A stretch of DNA of 64,000 bases, from assembly GCF_002102345.1 (NCBI RefSeq), contig NZ_LQPP01000041.1, positions 62,001-126,000 of the forward strand. Reading direction: 5' to 3'. The DNA is from Mycolicibacterium peregrinum (GTDB taxonomy: Bacteria; Actinomycetota; Actinomycetes; Mycobacteriales; Mycobacteriaceae). The position numbers were made by a program, and so were the translations under genes. Position 1 is the first letter of the stretch, and each line of letters opens with the position of its first letter. Shown here piece after piece: positions 16,766 through 23,732 of this stretch. The notes beneath the pieces are model-generated. The model saw only the letters and a list, made by a program, of their open reading frames with translations, had not been told where the DNA came from and did no database searches.

Positions 16766-17839
16766 GTGAGCCTGAACCTGGGAATCGTCGGTTTGCCGAA
16801 CGTCGGAAAGTCGACTCTGTTCAATGCCCTGACGCGTAACGACGTGTTGGCGGCCAACTACCCGTTTGCGACCATCGAGCCCAATGAGGGCGTGGTGCCG
16901 TTGCCCGATCCCCGGCTCGACAAGCTCGCCGAGATCTTCGGCTCGGAGAAGACCGTGCCCGCGCCGGTGACGTTCGTGGACATCGCCGGGATCGTCAAGG
17001 GCGCGTCCGAAGGCGCGGGCCTCGGCAACAAGTTCCTCGCCAACATCCGTGAGTGCGATGCCATCTGTCAGGTGGTGCGGGTGTTCGCCGACGACGACGT
17101 GGTGCACGTCGACGGGCGGGTGGACCCGCGGTCGGACATCGAGGTGATCGAGACCGAGCTGATCCTGGCCGACATGCAGACGCTGGAGAAGGCGGTACCG
17201 CGCCTGGAGAAGGAAGCCCGCAACAACAAGGAACGCAAGCCGGTGCTGGACGCGGCGGTGGCGGCGCAGGCCGTGTTCGACGACGGTAAGACGCTCTTCT
17301 CGACCGGCAAGGACTGGTCGATCCTGCGCGAGCTGAACCTGATGACGACCAAGCCGTTCCTGTACGTGTTCAACGCCGACGAGTCGGTGCTCACCGATGA
17401 GGCGAAGCAGGCCGAGCTGCGGGCACTGGTGGCGCCGGCCGACGCGGTGTTCCTGGACGCCAAGATCGAATCGGAGCTGATCGAGCTCGACGACGAGTCC
17501 GCCCAAGAGCTCCTGGAGTCGATCGGACAGACCGAGCGTGGCCTGGACGCGTTGGCCCGAGCCGGTTTCCACACCCTGAGGCTGCAGACGTATCTGACGG
17601 CGGGGCCGAAGGAATCGCGGGCCTGGACCATCCACCAGGGCGACACTGCGCCCAAGGCGGCCGGCGTGATCCACACCGACTTCGAGAAGGGCTTCATCAA
17701 GGCCGAGGTGGTCTCGTTCGACGATCTCGTCGAGGCGGGGTCGATGGCCGCGGCCAAGGCCGCCGGCAAGGTCCGCATGGAAGGCAAGGACTACGTGATG
17801 GCCGACGGCGACGTCGTGGAGTTCCGGTTCAACGTGTAG
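16766..17839 (+). CDS. ychF: Redox-regulated ATPase/GTPase YchF
   Basis: A 357-residue Obg-family P-loop protein. G1 is GLPNVGKST at residues 9-17, G3 is DIAG, followed by the Obg signature GASEGAGLGNKFL. The G4 position reads NADE rather than NKxD, as in YchF proteins that prefer ATP. A coiled-coil insert and the C-terminal TGS domain (QTYLTAGPKESRAWTI) are visible. The protein binds ribosomes and is linked to stress responses. The GTG start gives the standard N-terminus MSLNLGIVG. Gene order matches Rv1112. Its last 11 bases overlap the convergent VOC gene. Confidence 0.97.
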   Translation: MSLNLGIVGLPNVGKSTLFNALTRNDVLAANYPFATIEPNEGVVPLPDPRLDKLAEIFGSEKTVPAPVTFVDIAGIVKGASEGAGLGNKFLANIRECDAICQVVRVFADDDVVHVDGRVDPRSDIEVIETELILADMQTLEKAVPRLEKEARNNKERKPVLDAAVAAQAVFDDGKTLFSTGKDWSILRELNLMTTKPFLYVFNADESVLTDEAKQAELRALVAPADAVFLDAKIESELIELDDESAQELLESIGQTERGLDALARAGFHTLRLQTYLTAGPKESRAWTIHQGDTAPKAAGVIHTDFEKGFIKAEVVSFDDLVEAGSMAAAKAAGKVRMEGKDYVMADGDVVEFRFNV

Positions 17840-18212
17840 TCGAAGCTTTGTCGAAGTACTGCACCAGGCAGAACTCATGGCCCTCGGGATCCAGCATGTT
17901 CAGCACGACCCCCTCGTCGTAGTCGTGCCGGAAGCCGGAGAAGCGTCCACCCAGCTCCTCGACCTGAAGACGTCCGGCGTCGATGTCATCGACCTCGACG
18001 TCCAGGTGGATGCGTACCTTTCCGGCTTTCGGTTCGGCTACGCGCTGGAAGGTGAGGCGGGGGAATCGTCCGGCGCGTGAGCCCACTGTCGCCCAGGCCG
18101 GATCATCTCCGTGTTCGCTCGACTCTGGAATGCCGAGTACGGCGGACCAAAAGGTCGACATCCGAATGGGATCGGCGCAATCAATGGTTACTCCGGACCA
18201 ACGGTTGCCCAT
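17829..18212 (-). CDS. VOC (glyoxalase/bleomycin-resistance) family protein
   Basis: A 127-residue protein of the vicinal oxygen chelate fold, with two beta-alpha-beta-beta-beta units. The first starts SGVTIDCADP and the second begins with IHLDVEVDDI. The C-terminal LDPEGHEFCLVQ is the usual VOC ending, with Glu near the metal position. The ATG at 18212 has a GGGAGA ribosome-binding site. It is downstream of arr and the P-loop kinase on the same strand, possibly in one operon. The substrate cannot be deduced. Confidence 0.88.
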   Translation of the reverse strand: MGNRWSGVTIDCADPIRMSTFWSAVLGIPESSEHGDDPAWATVGSRAGRFPRLTFQRVAEPKAGKVRIHLDVEVDDIDAGRLQVEELGGRFSGFRHDYDEGVVLNMLDPEGHEFCLVQYFDKASTTR

Positions 18213-18264
18213 CGTCTCTCCCGGTGTTCTCGGCACGGATTGCCGCGTTGGGGTTCGGTCGTAA

Positions 18265-18675
18265 CTAGTTGATGATCTCGCCGCGGCTATCGGCGTGGAT
18301 TGCAGCGAGCCGATCCCGCCACATCTGAAGAGCCTCGGGTGTCAGCCGCGTCCAGTCGGTGACCTCGCCGACGATGCGGAGTGGCTCCTTGGTCCGGTAG
18401 GACCGGGTGGGATTGCCAGGGAACTTCTTGTCGGTGACGTTGGGATCGTTCTCGAACTCCCCGGTCGGTTCCACGGCATAGACCCGCGGAGTTCCGTCGC
18501 CTGCGGCGAGCTCGGCAGCAAGGCCTGCGCCGTCGCGCAACGCGGTGAAGTAGATGTGGTTCATCACGACTTCGGGCCGGTAGTTGGAACGGAAACCTGC
18601 GGTGAGGTGATCGCCCACCTGCAGGTCGGCCTTGGTGCCGTGAAAGAACGGCCCGTCATCCAAAACCTCGTCCAT
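18265..18675 (-). CDS. arr: Rifamycin ADP-ribosyltransferase
   Basis: A 136-residue Arr enzyme, which inactivates rifampicin by ADP-ribosylating the C23 hydroxyl using NAD. The N-terminal FFHGTKADL carries H12, MNHIYFTA carries Y42, and the block DPNVTDKKFPGNPT begins with D77. These align with the catalytic H19, Y49 and D84 of the M. smegmatis enzyme at a constant offset of seven. Length and all motifs are full, so the gene appears intact. It lies between a P-loop kinase-like gene and a VOC gene on the same strand, 41 bases after the former. It predicts intrinsic rifampicin tolerance. Confidence 0.95.
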   Translation of the reverse strand: MDEVLDDGPFFHGTKADLQVGDHLTAGFRSNYRPEVVMNHIYFTALRDGAGLAAELAAGDGTPRVYAVEPTGEFENDPNVTDKKFPGNPTRSYRTKEPLRIVGEVTDWTRLTPEALQMWRDRLAAIHADSRGEIIN

Positions 18676-18716
18676 CTCGAAAGGTTACAAACAAGCCAGG
18701 GATTGCCGAACGCTCT

Positions 18717-19340
18717 TCACATTCGGGGCTCGGCCGGTGGATCGAACGCGGCTTCGCGTGCACGGTGAACCGCGATGACGATGGCCGCGGTCGCGGCCTC
18801 CACTCCCGCCGCAGTGTCGACGCGAAGAACCGCGTGGTCCCACGGCTCATAAGTCCGGTCCTCGACCTGTTGCCACGTCGGCACGGTCAATCCATCGATG
18901 TCTGAAGTCCTGGTATCGACGCGTCTGCGGTGCAGGTTCCGATCACTGCAGATCACCTCGGCGTCGACGAGTGTGGCTCGTGCGGTCCGTGCGGCCTCAG
19001 CCCAGGCTTGTCTGGTGATGCCGAGCGGATTCACGCTGTCGGCCACGACGTCATGCCCCGCGCTCAGGAAATCGGATGCAATCGCATAGGCAATCCGATA
19101 GCCGGCATCGGGGATCGCCTCCCAGCCGCCGGCCCGATCGATGAATCCCGATGCCGTCATGGCCGCTTCGATCGTGTCGAGTCGTACATGTACTGCGCCG
19201 ATTTCAGCGCTCACGTGGCGTGCCACGGTGGTCTTGCCGACACCAGGGAGCCCCGACAGCACGACGAGAACCGGGATCGGGTTCGGGGCGGTCACGGCAT
19301 TCGATGCTACGTCCGGTTTGTCGGAGTGCGTGTCTAGCAT
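18717..19340 (-). CDS. P-loop AAA/zeta-like kinase
   Basis: A protein of about 207 residues with a Walker A motif SGLPGVGKTT and a downstream ADSVNPLGITR segment, as in small P-loop kinases of the AAA_33 type (YjjK, chloramphenicol or zeta-like). The ATG at 19340 (MLDTHSDKP) is the best start, although it lacks a strong ribosome-binding site; a longer ATG at 19430 overlaps the divergent VOC promoter. It may phosphorylate a small molecule. It is followed at 41 bases by arr, so a role in drug modification is possible but unproven. Confidence 0.82.
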   Translation of the reverse strand: MLDTHSDKPDVASNAVTAPNPIPVLVVLSGLPGVGKTTVARHVSAEIGAVHVRLDTIEAAMTASGFIDRAGGWEAIPDAGYRIAYAIASDFLSAGHDVVADSVNPLGITRQAWAEAARTARATLVDAEVICSDRNLHRRRVDTRTSDIDGLTVPTWQQVEDRTYEPWDHAVLRVDTAAGVEAATAAIVIAVHRAREAAFDPPAEPRM

Positions 19341-19401
19341 GCTGCGGTACCGGCCCCGAGCGCGCCGGCGCAGTGACCGTAGATCCCCAGGAGTTGTTGA
19401 C

Positions 19402-19800
19402 ATGAAGTTTCTTTCGACCCGCATCATCACGGCCGACGTCCAGCGGCTCGCGGCGTTCTACGAGATGGTCACCGGGGTCAGCGCGGTCTGGGGCAACGAA
19501 CTCTTCGCCGAGATTCCGACGCCGGTGGGCACGTTGGCGATCGGGAGCGACAAGACCGTTCCGCTGTTCGGACAAGGATCTGCCGAGCCCGCGGCAAACC
19601 GAAGTGTGATCATCGAGTTCATCGTCGACGACGTGGACGCCGAGTACGCGCGGTTGTCCGAACAGTTGGACGACGTCGTCACCGAGCCCACGACGATGCC
19701 GTGGGGTAACCGCGCGCTGATGTTCCGCGATCCCGACGGCAACCTCGTCAACCTGTTCACTCCGGTCAGCGACCACGCCCGTGCCAAATTCGGGCTGTGA
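19402..19800 (+). CDS. VOC family protein
   Basis: A 132-residue vicinal oxygen chelate protein. The opening MKFLSTRIITADVQRLAAFYEMVTG and the second half IIEFIVDDVDAEYARL followed by MFRDPDGNLVNLFTP give the two-module pattern. The Glu in the second module is replaced by Asn-Leu at the usual position, so metal chemistry is not certain. The ATG at 19402 has AGGAG 10 bases upstream. It is transcribed divergently from the P-loop kinase gene. Confidence 0.88.
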   Translation: MKFLSTRIITADVQRLAAFYEMVTGVSAVWGNELFAEIPTPVGTLAIGSDKTVPLFGQGSAEPAANRSVIIEFIVDDVDAEYARLSEQLDDVVTEPTTMPWGNRALMFRDPDGNLVNLFTPVSDHARAKFGL

Positions 19801-19981
19801 ACCCGTGTTAGCGTGAGGGGAGTGGCAGCGGCGTCTGTCACGATCTGCGCTTCCAGGTGGACGATCACCTGAATCATTGCGGAGAGGCCTGAGCCGATCA
19901 GGACATGTCCGGAATGGGGTGCTGCGCCTTATGGCGCGCCAACTCCATTGCGCCGGTAGATCGATACCGGGAAGAAGGGAC

Positions 19982-20341
19982 ATGACAGTGGTCAACACGG
20001 ACGACAAGAACCTGAAGCAGGTCCTCGACAAGATTGCCGGGATGGATGAGCCGGCGCGCGGCATCATGCAGCGTATGCACGACGTGATCGTCACTGCCGC
20101 TCCCGAACTGAAGCCACGCATCTGGTACGGGATGCCGGGCTACGCCAGGTCCGCGAGCAGCCCCGTGCTTGTCTTCTTCCGGAACGACGAGCTGATGAGC
20201 CTCGGGGTCAGTGAGAAGGCCACGCTCAAGCCCGCCGGGGGCACGGATGGGCTGTTGATGCCCGCAGCCTGGTACTTCGACAGCCTGGACGATGTCACCG
20301 AGCGGCGGGTCACCGAGATCGTCCGCGCCGCGATCGAGTAA
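19982..20341 (+). CDS. DUF1801 (YdhG/YjhX-like) family protein
   Basis: A 119-residue protein with the DUF1801 pattern: KNLKQVLDKIAG near the start, then ELKPRIWYGMPGYAR and a C-terminal helix. The family has an SBDS-like fold and is of unknown function. The ATG at 19982 follows a GGGAAGAAGGGAC ribosome-binding region. The 181 bases upstream (19801-19981) hold no recognisable gene. The gene converges on the SnoaL-like gene. Confidence 0.85.
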   Translation: MTVVNTDDKNLKQVLDKIAGMDEPARGIMQRMHDVIVTAAPELKPRIWYGMPGYARSASSPVLVFFRNDELMSLGVSEKATLKPAGGTDGLLMPAAWYFDSLDDVTERRVTEIVRAAIE

Positions 20342-20362
20342 ACGTCGTGTCGAGCAGTGATT

Positions 20363-20743
20363 TCACTCGATGGGTTCAACCCACTGAGTACGGGATGGGC
20401 CGGGGCTGAACGGATCACCGAAATACTGTGTTTCGCGGATTACTTCACCGTCCGCGAACTCCATGATGCTCACCACGTACGAGGGCTGTCCGTCGTATGC
20501 CAATACCAGCTCGCTGATCCACAGATCACCGCCGCCGACGATGCGATGGACCGTGAAACGTTTGGCATTCGGCTGAGCTTCGCGCGATGCCCGAATGTTG
20601 TCGCGGCCCCGGATCCGCTCACCTGATTGGGGATATTCGAGGATCGCGTCTATGTGATAGATGCGATGCTCTGCATCGAAGTCGTTGACATCGGATGACG
20701 CCCAGTGCGCTTCGATCTTGATCCGCACCTCGTCATCCGTCAT
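20363..20743 (-). CDS. SnoaL-like/NTF2-fold protein
   Basis: A 126-residue protein with the NTF2-like cone fold: an N-terminal helix (IKIEAHWASSDVNDFDAEHRIYH), strands containing YPQSGERIRGRDNIRA, and FTVHRIVGGGDLWISEL. This is the SnoaL-like polyketide cyclase/isomerase group, often small-molecule binders. The ATG at 20743 starts 22 bases after the aldehyde dehydrogenase stop, so the two are probably co-transcribed. Substrate unknown. Confidence 0.87.
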   Translation of the reverse strand: MTDDEVRIKIEAHWASSDVNDFDAEHRIYHIDAILEYPQSGERIRGRDNIRASREAQPNAKRFTVHRIVGGGDLWISELVLAYDGQPSYVVSIMEFADGEVIRETQYFGDPFSPGPSRTQWVEPIE

Positions 20744-20765
20744 GGCTACTACGGTATCGGCCCGG

Positions 20766-22196
20766 TCAGAACAGCTTGCGCGCCAGCTTCCAAGCGTTGT
20801 CGCTGTAGGGCGGGTACAGCATCTTGGACAGGTCAGGCCGGGTGGGTTTGGTGAGCACTGTCTTGGAATGGCTGAACTCCTTGAAGCCCCATTGCCCGTG
20901 GTAGGCGCCCATCCCGGAGTTGCCGACACCGCCGAACGGCAGCCGGGTGGTCGACGCCTGGAATGCCACATGGTTGATCAGCATTCCGCCTGCCGACACC
21001 TCGGACACCACTCGATTGCGGACCGCGCGGGATCGGCTGAAGAGGTACGCGGCAAGCGGTTTCGGCCGGGAGTTCACGAAATCGATGGCATCGTCAACGG
21101 AATCGACGGTCACCACCGGCAGGATCGGCCCGAAGATCTCCTCGGTCATCAGCGGTTCTGAAGGGGAGGGATCGAGGACCACGGTCGGCTCGACGGTGAG
21201 TGATGAGCGGTCGAGCCCACCTCCGAAGGCGACCTCCCCGCGCGTTTCGATCAGGTACTCACTCAGCCGCTCAAGGTGGTCGGCGTTCAAGACTCGCATG
21301 CCTTTTGGCTGGTTCACCCGCTGACGGACCCAGGCATCGCATAGCCGGTCGACGAATCGCTCGGTGACGTCGCGGTGAGCGAGCACATAGTCAGGGGCGA
21401 CGCATACCTGGCCGGAGTTGATGAGCTTGGTCCACGCGACCCGGGAGGCTGCGACATCGACGTCGCAGTCGTCGGCGAGGATCACCGGGCTTTTGCCGCC
21501 CAATTCCAGTGTGACGGGTGTCAGATGTTGTGCTGCCGCGGCCAGGATCTTGCGGCCGGTCTCGGCGCCACCGGTGAACAAGATGCGGTCGAATTCCTGT
21601 TTGAGCAACAGCTCGCTGGTCGAGCGCGCGCCTTCGACCACGGCAATGGCGTCGTGATCGAGATACCGCGGTACGAGGTCGGCCAGCAGTCGTGATGTGC
21701 GCGGTGCGAACTCAGAAGGCTTGATCAGCACGGTGTTTCCCGCCGAGATGGCACCGATCGCGGGCCCGAGCGTCAGTAGGTAGGGCAGGTTCCAAGTCCC
21801 GATGATCAGCACGGTTCCGTAGGGTTCGTACTCGACCCAGCCCCGCCCCGGCAACTGGGGCAGCTCGAGCATCCTCCGGTCGCGGCGCATCCAACGCTTG
21901 ACATGCTTTGCGGCGTAACGGGCTTCGGCCACTGTGCCCGCGATATCGGTCAACCAGGATTCAAAGGGCGCCCGACCGAGATCTGCCGACAGCGCTTCGA
22001 TGATCTCCGTCTCGTTGTCGACCATCAGGTCCGCGAGCCGATGCAGCTGATCTGCTCGCCAATGCGCCGATCGTGTCCGGCCGCTACGGAAGGTCACCCG
22101 CAGTGATTCGACGATCCGGACGACATCAGCCTCGCTGGGTTCGGCGCGGTGCGTCGCCAGGGCGCCGTTGCCATTCTTGGATGTCGTTTCAGTCAT
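20766..22196 (-). CDS. Aldehyde dehydrogenase, class 3/fatty-aldehyde type
   Basis: A 476-residue NAD(P)-dependent aldehyde dehydrogenase. The catalytic Cys lies in INSGQVCVAPDY and the general base Glu in VTLELGGKSPV; the cofactor segment is LFTGGAETGRKI. The short N-terminus and the C-terminal KTVLTKPTRPDLSKMLYPPY resemble class 3 enzymes such as ConiferylALDH/FALDH, which lack the longer class 1 N-terminus. The ATG at 22196 has a GGGGG-rich ribosome-binding site. Its upstream region is unusually AT-rich and holds a palindrome at 22238-22249. Confidence 0.94.
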   Translation of the reverse strand: MTETTSKNGNGALATHRAEPSEADVVRIVESLRVTFRSGRTRSAHWRADQLHRLADLMVDNETEIIEALSADLGRAPFESWLTDIAGTVAEARYAAKHVKRWMRRDRRMLELPQLPGRGWVEYEPYGTVLIIGTWNLPYLLTLGPAIGAISAGNTVLIKPSEFAPRTSRLLADLVPRYLDHDAIAVVEGARSTSELLLKQEFDRILFTGGAETGRKILAAAAQHLTPVTLELGGKSPVILADDCDVDVAASRVAWTKLINSGQVCVAPDYVLAHRDVTERFVDRLCDAWVRQRVNQPKGMRVLNADHLERLSEYLIETRGEVAFGGGLDRSSLTVEPTVVLDPSPSEPLMTEEIFGPILPVVTVDSVDDAIDFVNSRPKPLAAYLFSRSRAVRNRVVSEVSAGGMLINHVAFQASTTRLPFGGVGNSGMGAYHGQWGFKEFSHSKTVLTKPTRPDLSKMLYPPYSDNAWKLARKLF

Positions 22197-22237
22197 CGTT
22201 CCCCCAGACCTTGAATGATGAATCACTTGATATCGCA

Positions 22238-22249
22238 ATATGCGCATAT
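22238..22249. promoter_or_regulatory. Palindrome in the aldehyde dehydrogenase promoter
   Basis: ATATGCGCATAT is a perfect 12-base palindrome about 42 bases upstream of the aldehyde dehydrogenase start. It lies in an AT-rich island (about 22211-22313) that stands out from the surrounding high-GC DNA. It is a candidate operator; no regulator gene is adjacent. Confidence 0.45.
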
Positions 22250-22330
22250 AAGCGCGTTAAAACGCTATGTCGACCATGCCATGGACGCAAGAATGGACAT
22301 TAACATAATGGCCCGTATGGGGGAACGGGA

Positions 22331-22361
22331 CGGCGACGATGCCCCGCGAGCATCGTCGCCG
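22331..22361 (-). terminator. Hairpin downstream of the sigma-4 gene
   Basis: A perfect 12-base stem, CGGCGACGATGC (22331-22342) with GCATCGTCGCCG (22350-22361), closes a 7-base loop. It begins 17 bases after the stop of the orphan sigma region 4 gene on the minus strand. There is no T-tract, as is common for mycobacterial terminators. Confidence 0.7.
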
Positions 22362-22377
22362 ATGAGCGGTGATGGCG

Positions 22378-22641
22378 TTACTGCGAGTTTTCGCCCTGGA
22401 AGTCGGCGAACCTGCTGCGTCGTGTGGGTGGTGTGCAATGCGTCTCGGCCAAGGTCAGTGCCAGACGCCGCAGCGCTTGGTGCAACTGGGCCTTGACGGT
22501 GCTCTCGGGGATCCCGAGGCTCTGGGCGATGTGTCTGGTAGTCCAACCCAAGTAGTACGCCCGACTGAGTACAGCGCGCTGCGCCTCGGGTAGGCCTGTC
22601 AGCGCCTCGGCGACGAGCGTGCGGTCCGGTGCGGCGCTCAT
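22378..22641 (-). CDS. Orphan sigma-70 region 4 protein
   Basis: An 87-residue protein consisting almost only of an ECF-type sigma region 4: LVAEALTGLPEAQRAVLSRA then YLGWTTRHIAQSLGIPESTV and KAQLHQALRRLALTL, a helix-turn-helix that recognises -35 elements. There is no region 2, and the upstream 17 in-frame codons end at a stop without any region 2 similarity. The ATG at 22641 is the only good start. It may be a remnant of a full sigma factor or an independent regulator that binds -35 DNA or core polymerase. It sits between two hairpins. Confidence 0.75.
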   Translation of the reverse strand: MSAAPDRTLVAEALTGLPEAQRAVLSRAYYLGWTTRHIAQSLGIPESTVKAQLHQALRRLALTLAETHCTPPTRRSRFADFQGENSQ

Positions 22642-22796
22642 GTCATCGCCGCTCCGGGCGATGCGGTACCTCCCGTGTCGCAGGGAGAATCAGCCGTTCG
22701 ACTGTCGACATCAGAAGACCTCCGGAGCCGGTGTGGGGTAGTCACGTCCAGCCTTGCCGTCGAAGACGTCGGGCGCCTCACTGCTGGCGGCAATCC

Positions 22797-22822
22797 GGCT
22801 ATACCTGCCAGCAGGTATAGCC
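22797..22822 (-). terminator. Perfect 12-base hairpin terminator
   Basis: GGCTATACCTGC (22797-22808) and GCAGGTATAGCC (22811-22822) form a perfect stem with only two bases between the arms. It starts 5 bases after the stop of the minus-strand hydrolase gene at 22827. It is best read as that gene's terminator, insulating the sigma-4 gene. Confidence 0.72.
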
Positions 22823-22826
22823 GAGG

Positions 22827-23522
22827 TCAGTCGACGATCACAGAGATCTCGTCGCCCAATCCGTAGCCGGTGGCAAGCGGCAATTCGTCGCCGCTCCAGA
22901 ACGAGCCGGGGTCGAACCAGTTGTAGTGCTTCTCGGTGGTCAGCAGGCCCATCTCCTCGTAGGTGATGGCCACGGTCTCCGCGCAGTAGGCGGTTTCCAG
23001 TCCGACCTGGCGACCCTGCGCCTTCCGGCGTTCGGCCGACTCGCGAACCTTCTTGTGCACAAAGGGGATTCCGCGGGTGAAGTCGCTGACGATCGGCACT
23101 CGCCCGCGTAACCAGCGTCCGGTCAACCGCGCCGTGGTGGGGAAGGCGGTGCCGTTCATCCGGGCGATCACCTTGAGGAGCTTGTCCTCCTGCTCACGGG
23201 ATGCGAACGGGGTGAGCTGACGCAACCAACAGCGCTGACCGTAGCTGTGCGCCCATCGTTCGACGACTTCGCGGGCATCGTTGAGTTGCACCCCGCGGTG
23301 GTTGGTCCCGGTCCACAGGTCGAGCATCTTGTCGCCGAGTTCGGCGTGCCAGATCAGCGGTGGAAGGTCATCGATGGCCACCGTCATCCCGACGTGGTTG
23401 ACCGGGCTGTTGGTCAAGGTCTGGATCGCGCGGTCGGGTCCGGAGCCGCCGCGGAACAGCCAGATGTCGCCCGTGCGGGTATCCTCCAGAGCCTTGGCCA
23501 AAGACACCGTGTTCGCGTTCAC
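22827..23522 (-). CDS. Permuted papain-fold (YiiX/NlpC-P60-like) hydrolase
   Basis: A protein of about 231 residues. The segment GDIWLFRGGSGPDRAIQTLT followed by SPVNHVGM gives a conserved His early in the chain, and TAYCAETVAITYEEMGLL gives the Cys late, the order typical of circularly permuted NlpC/P60 (YiiX, LRAT-like) enzymes that act as lipid or peptide acyl hydrolases. There is no signal peptide. The GTG at 23522 is chosen; a TTG at 23525 is the other option. It is divergent from a small membrane protein, with a hairpin after its stop. Confidence 0.78.
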   Translation of the reverse strand: MNANTVSLAKALEDTRTGDIWLFRGGSGPDRAIQTLTNSPVNHVGMTVAIDDLPPLIWHAELGDKMLDLWTGTNHRGVQLNDAREVVERWAHSYGQRCWLRQLTPFASREQEDKLLKVIARMNGTAFPTTARLTGRWLRGRVPIVSDFTRGIPFVHKKVRESAERRKAQGRQVGLETAYCAETVAITYEEMGLLTTEKHYNWFDPGSFWSGDELPLATGYGLGDEISVIVD

Positions 23523-23533
23523 CAACGCAGCTT

Positions 23534-23719
23534 ATGCACACTGTGATCATGCGCAGCATCTGGAAGTGGGTCGGGCTGGCCGGTGTCGCCGGCGTCGTCG
23601 CGGGTGGCGTCATGGTGGCGCGGGATCAGCGCCGTCGAAACGCCTATACCCCAGACGACATCCGCGAGCGGCTCCATCAGCGGTTGGCCGAGGCCGAGCG
23701 GGCTGAACCGAGGCGATGA
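23534..23719 (+). CDS. Small single-pass membrane protein
   Basis: A 61-residue protein with one hydrophobic segment, WKWVGLAGVAGVVAGGVMVA, at about residues 10-29, then a basic and acidic helical tail (DDIRERLHQRLAEAERAE). The start may be the ATG at 23534 or 23549. It is divergent from the papain-like hydrolase with only 11 bases between the starts, so their promoters overlap. The pattern resembles small mycobacterial membrane anchors of unknown function. Confidence 0.65.
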   Translation: MHTVIMRSIWKWVGLAGVAGVVAGGVMVARDQRRRNAYTPDDIRERLHQRLAEAERAEPRR

Positions 23720-23732
23720 GCGCCGGACTGGC

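Noticed and set aside
16682..17878. Long minus-strand reading frame continuing upstream of the DUF6542 gene (795 codons in all)
   Set aside because: It is antisense to ychF, and the composition there is a high-GC shadow; the real gene starts near 16681.
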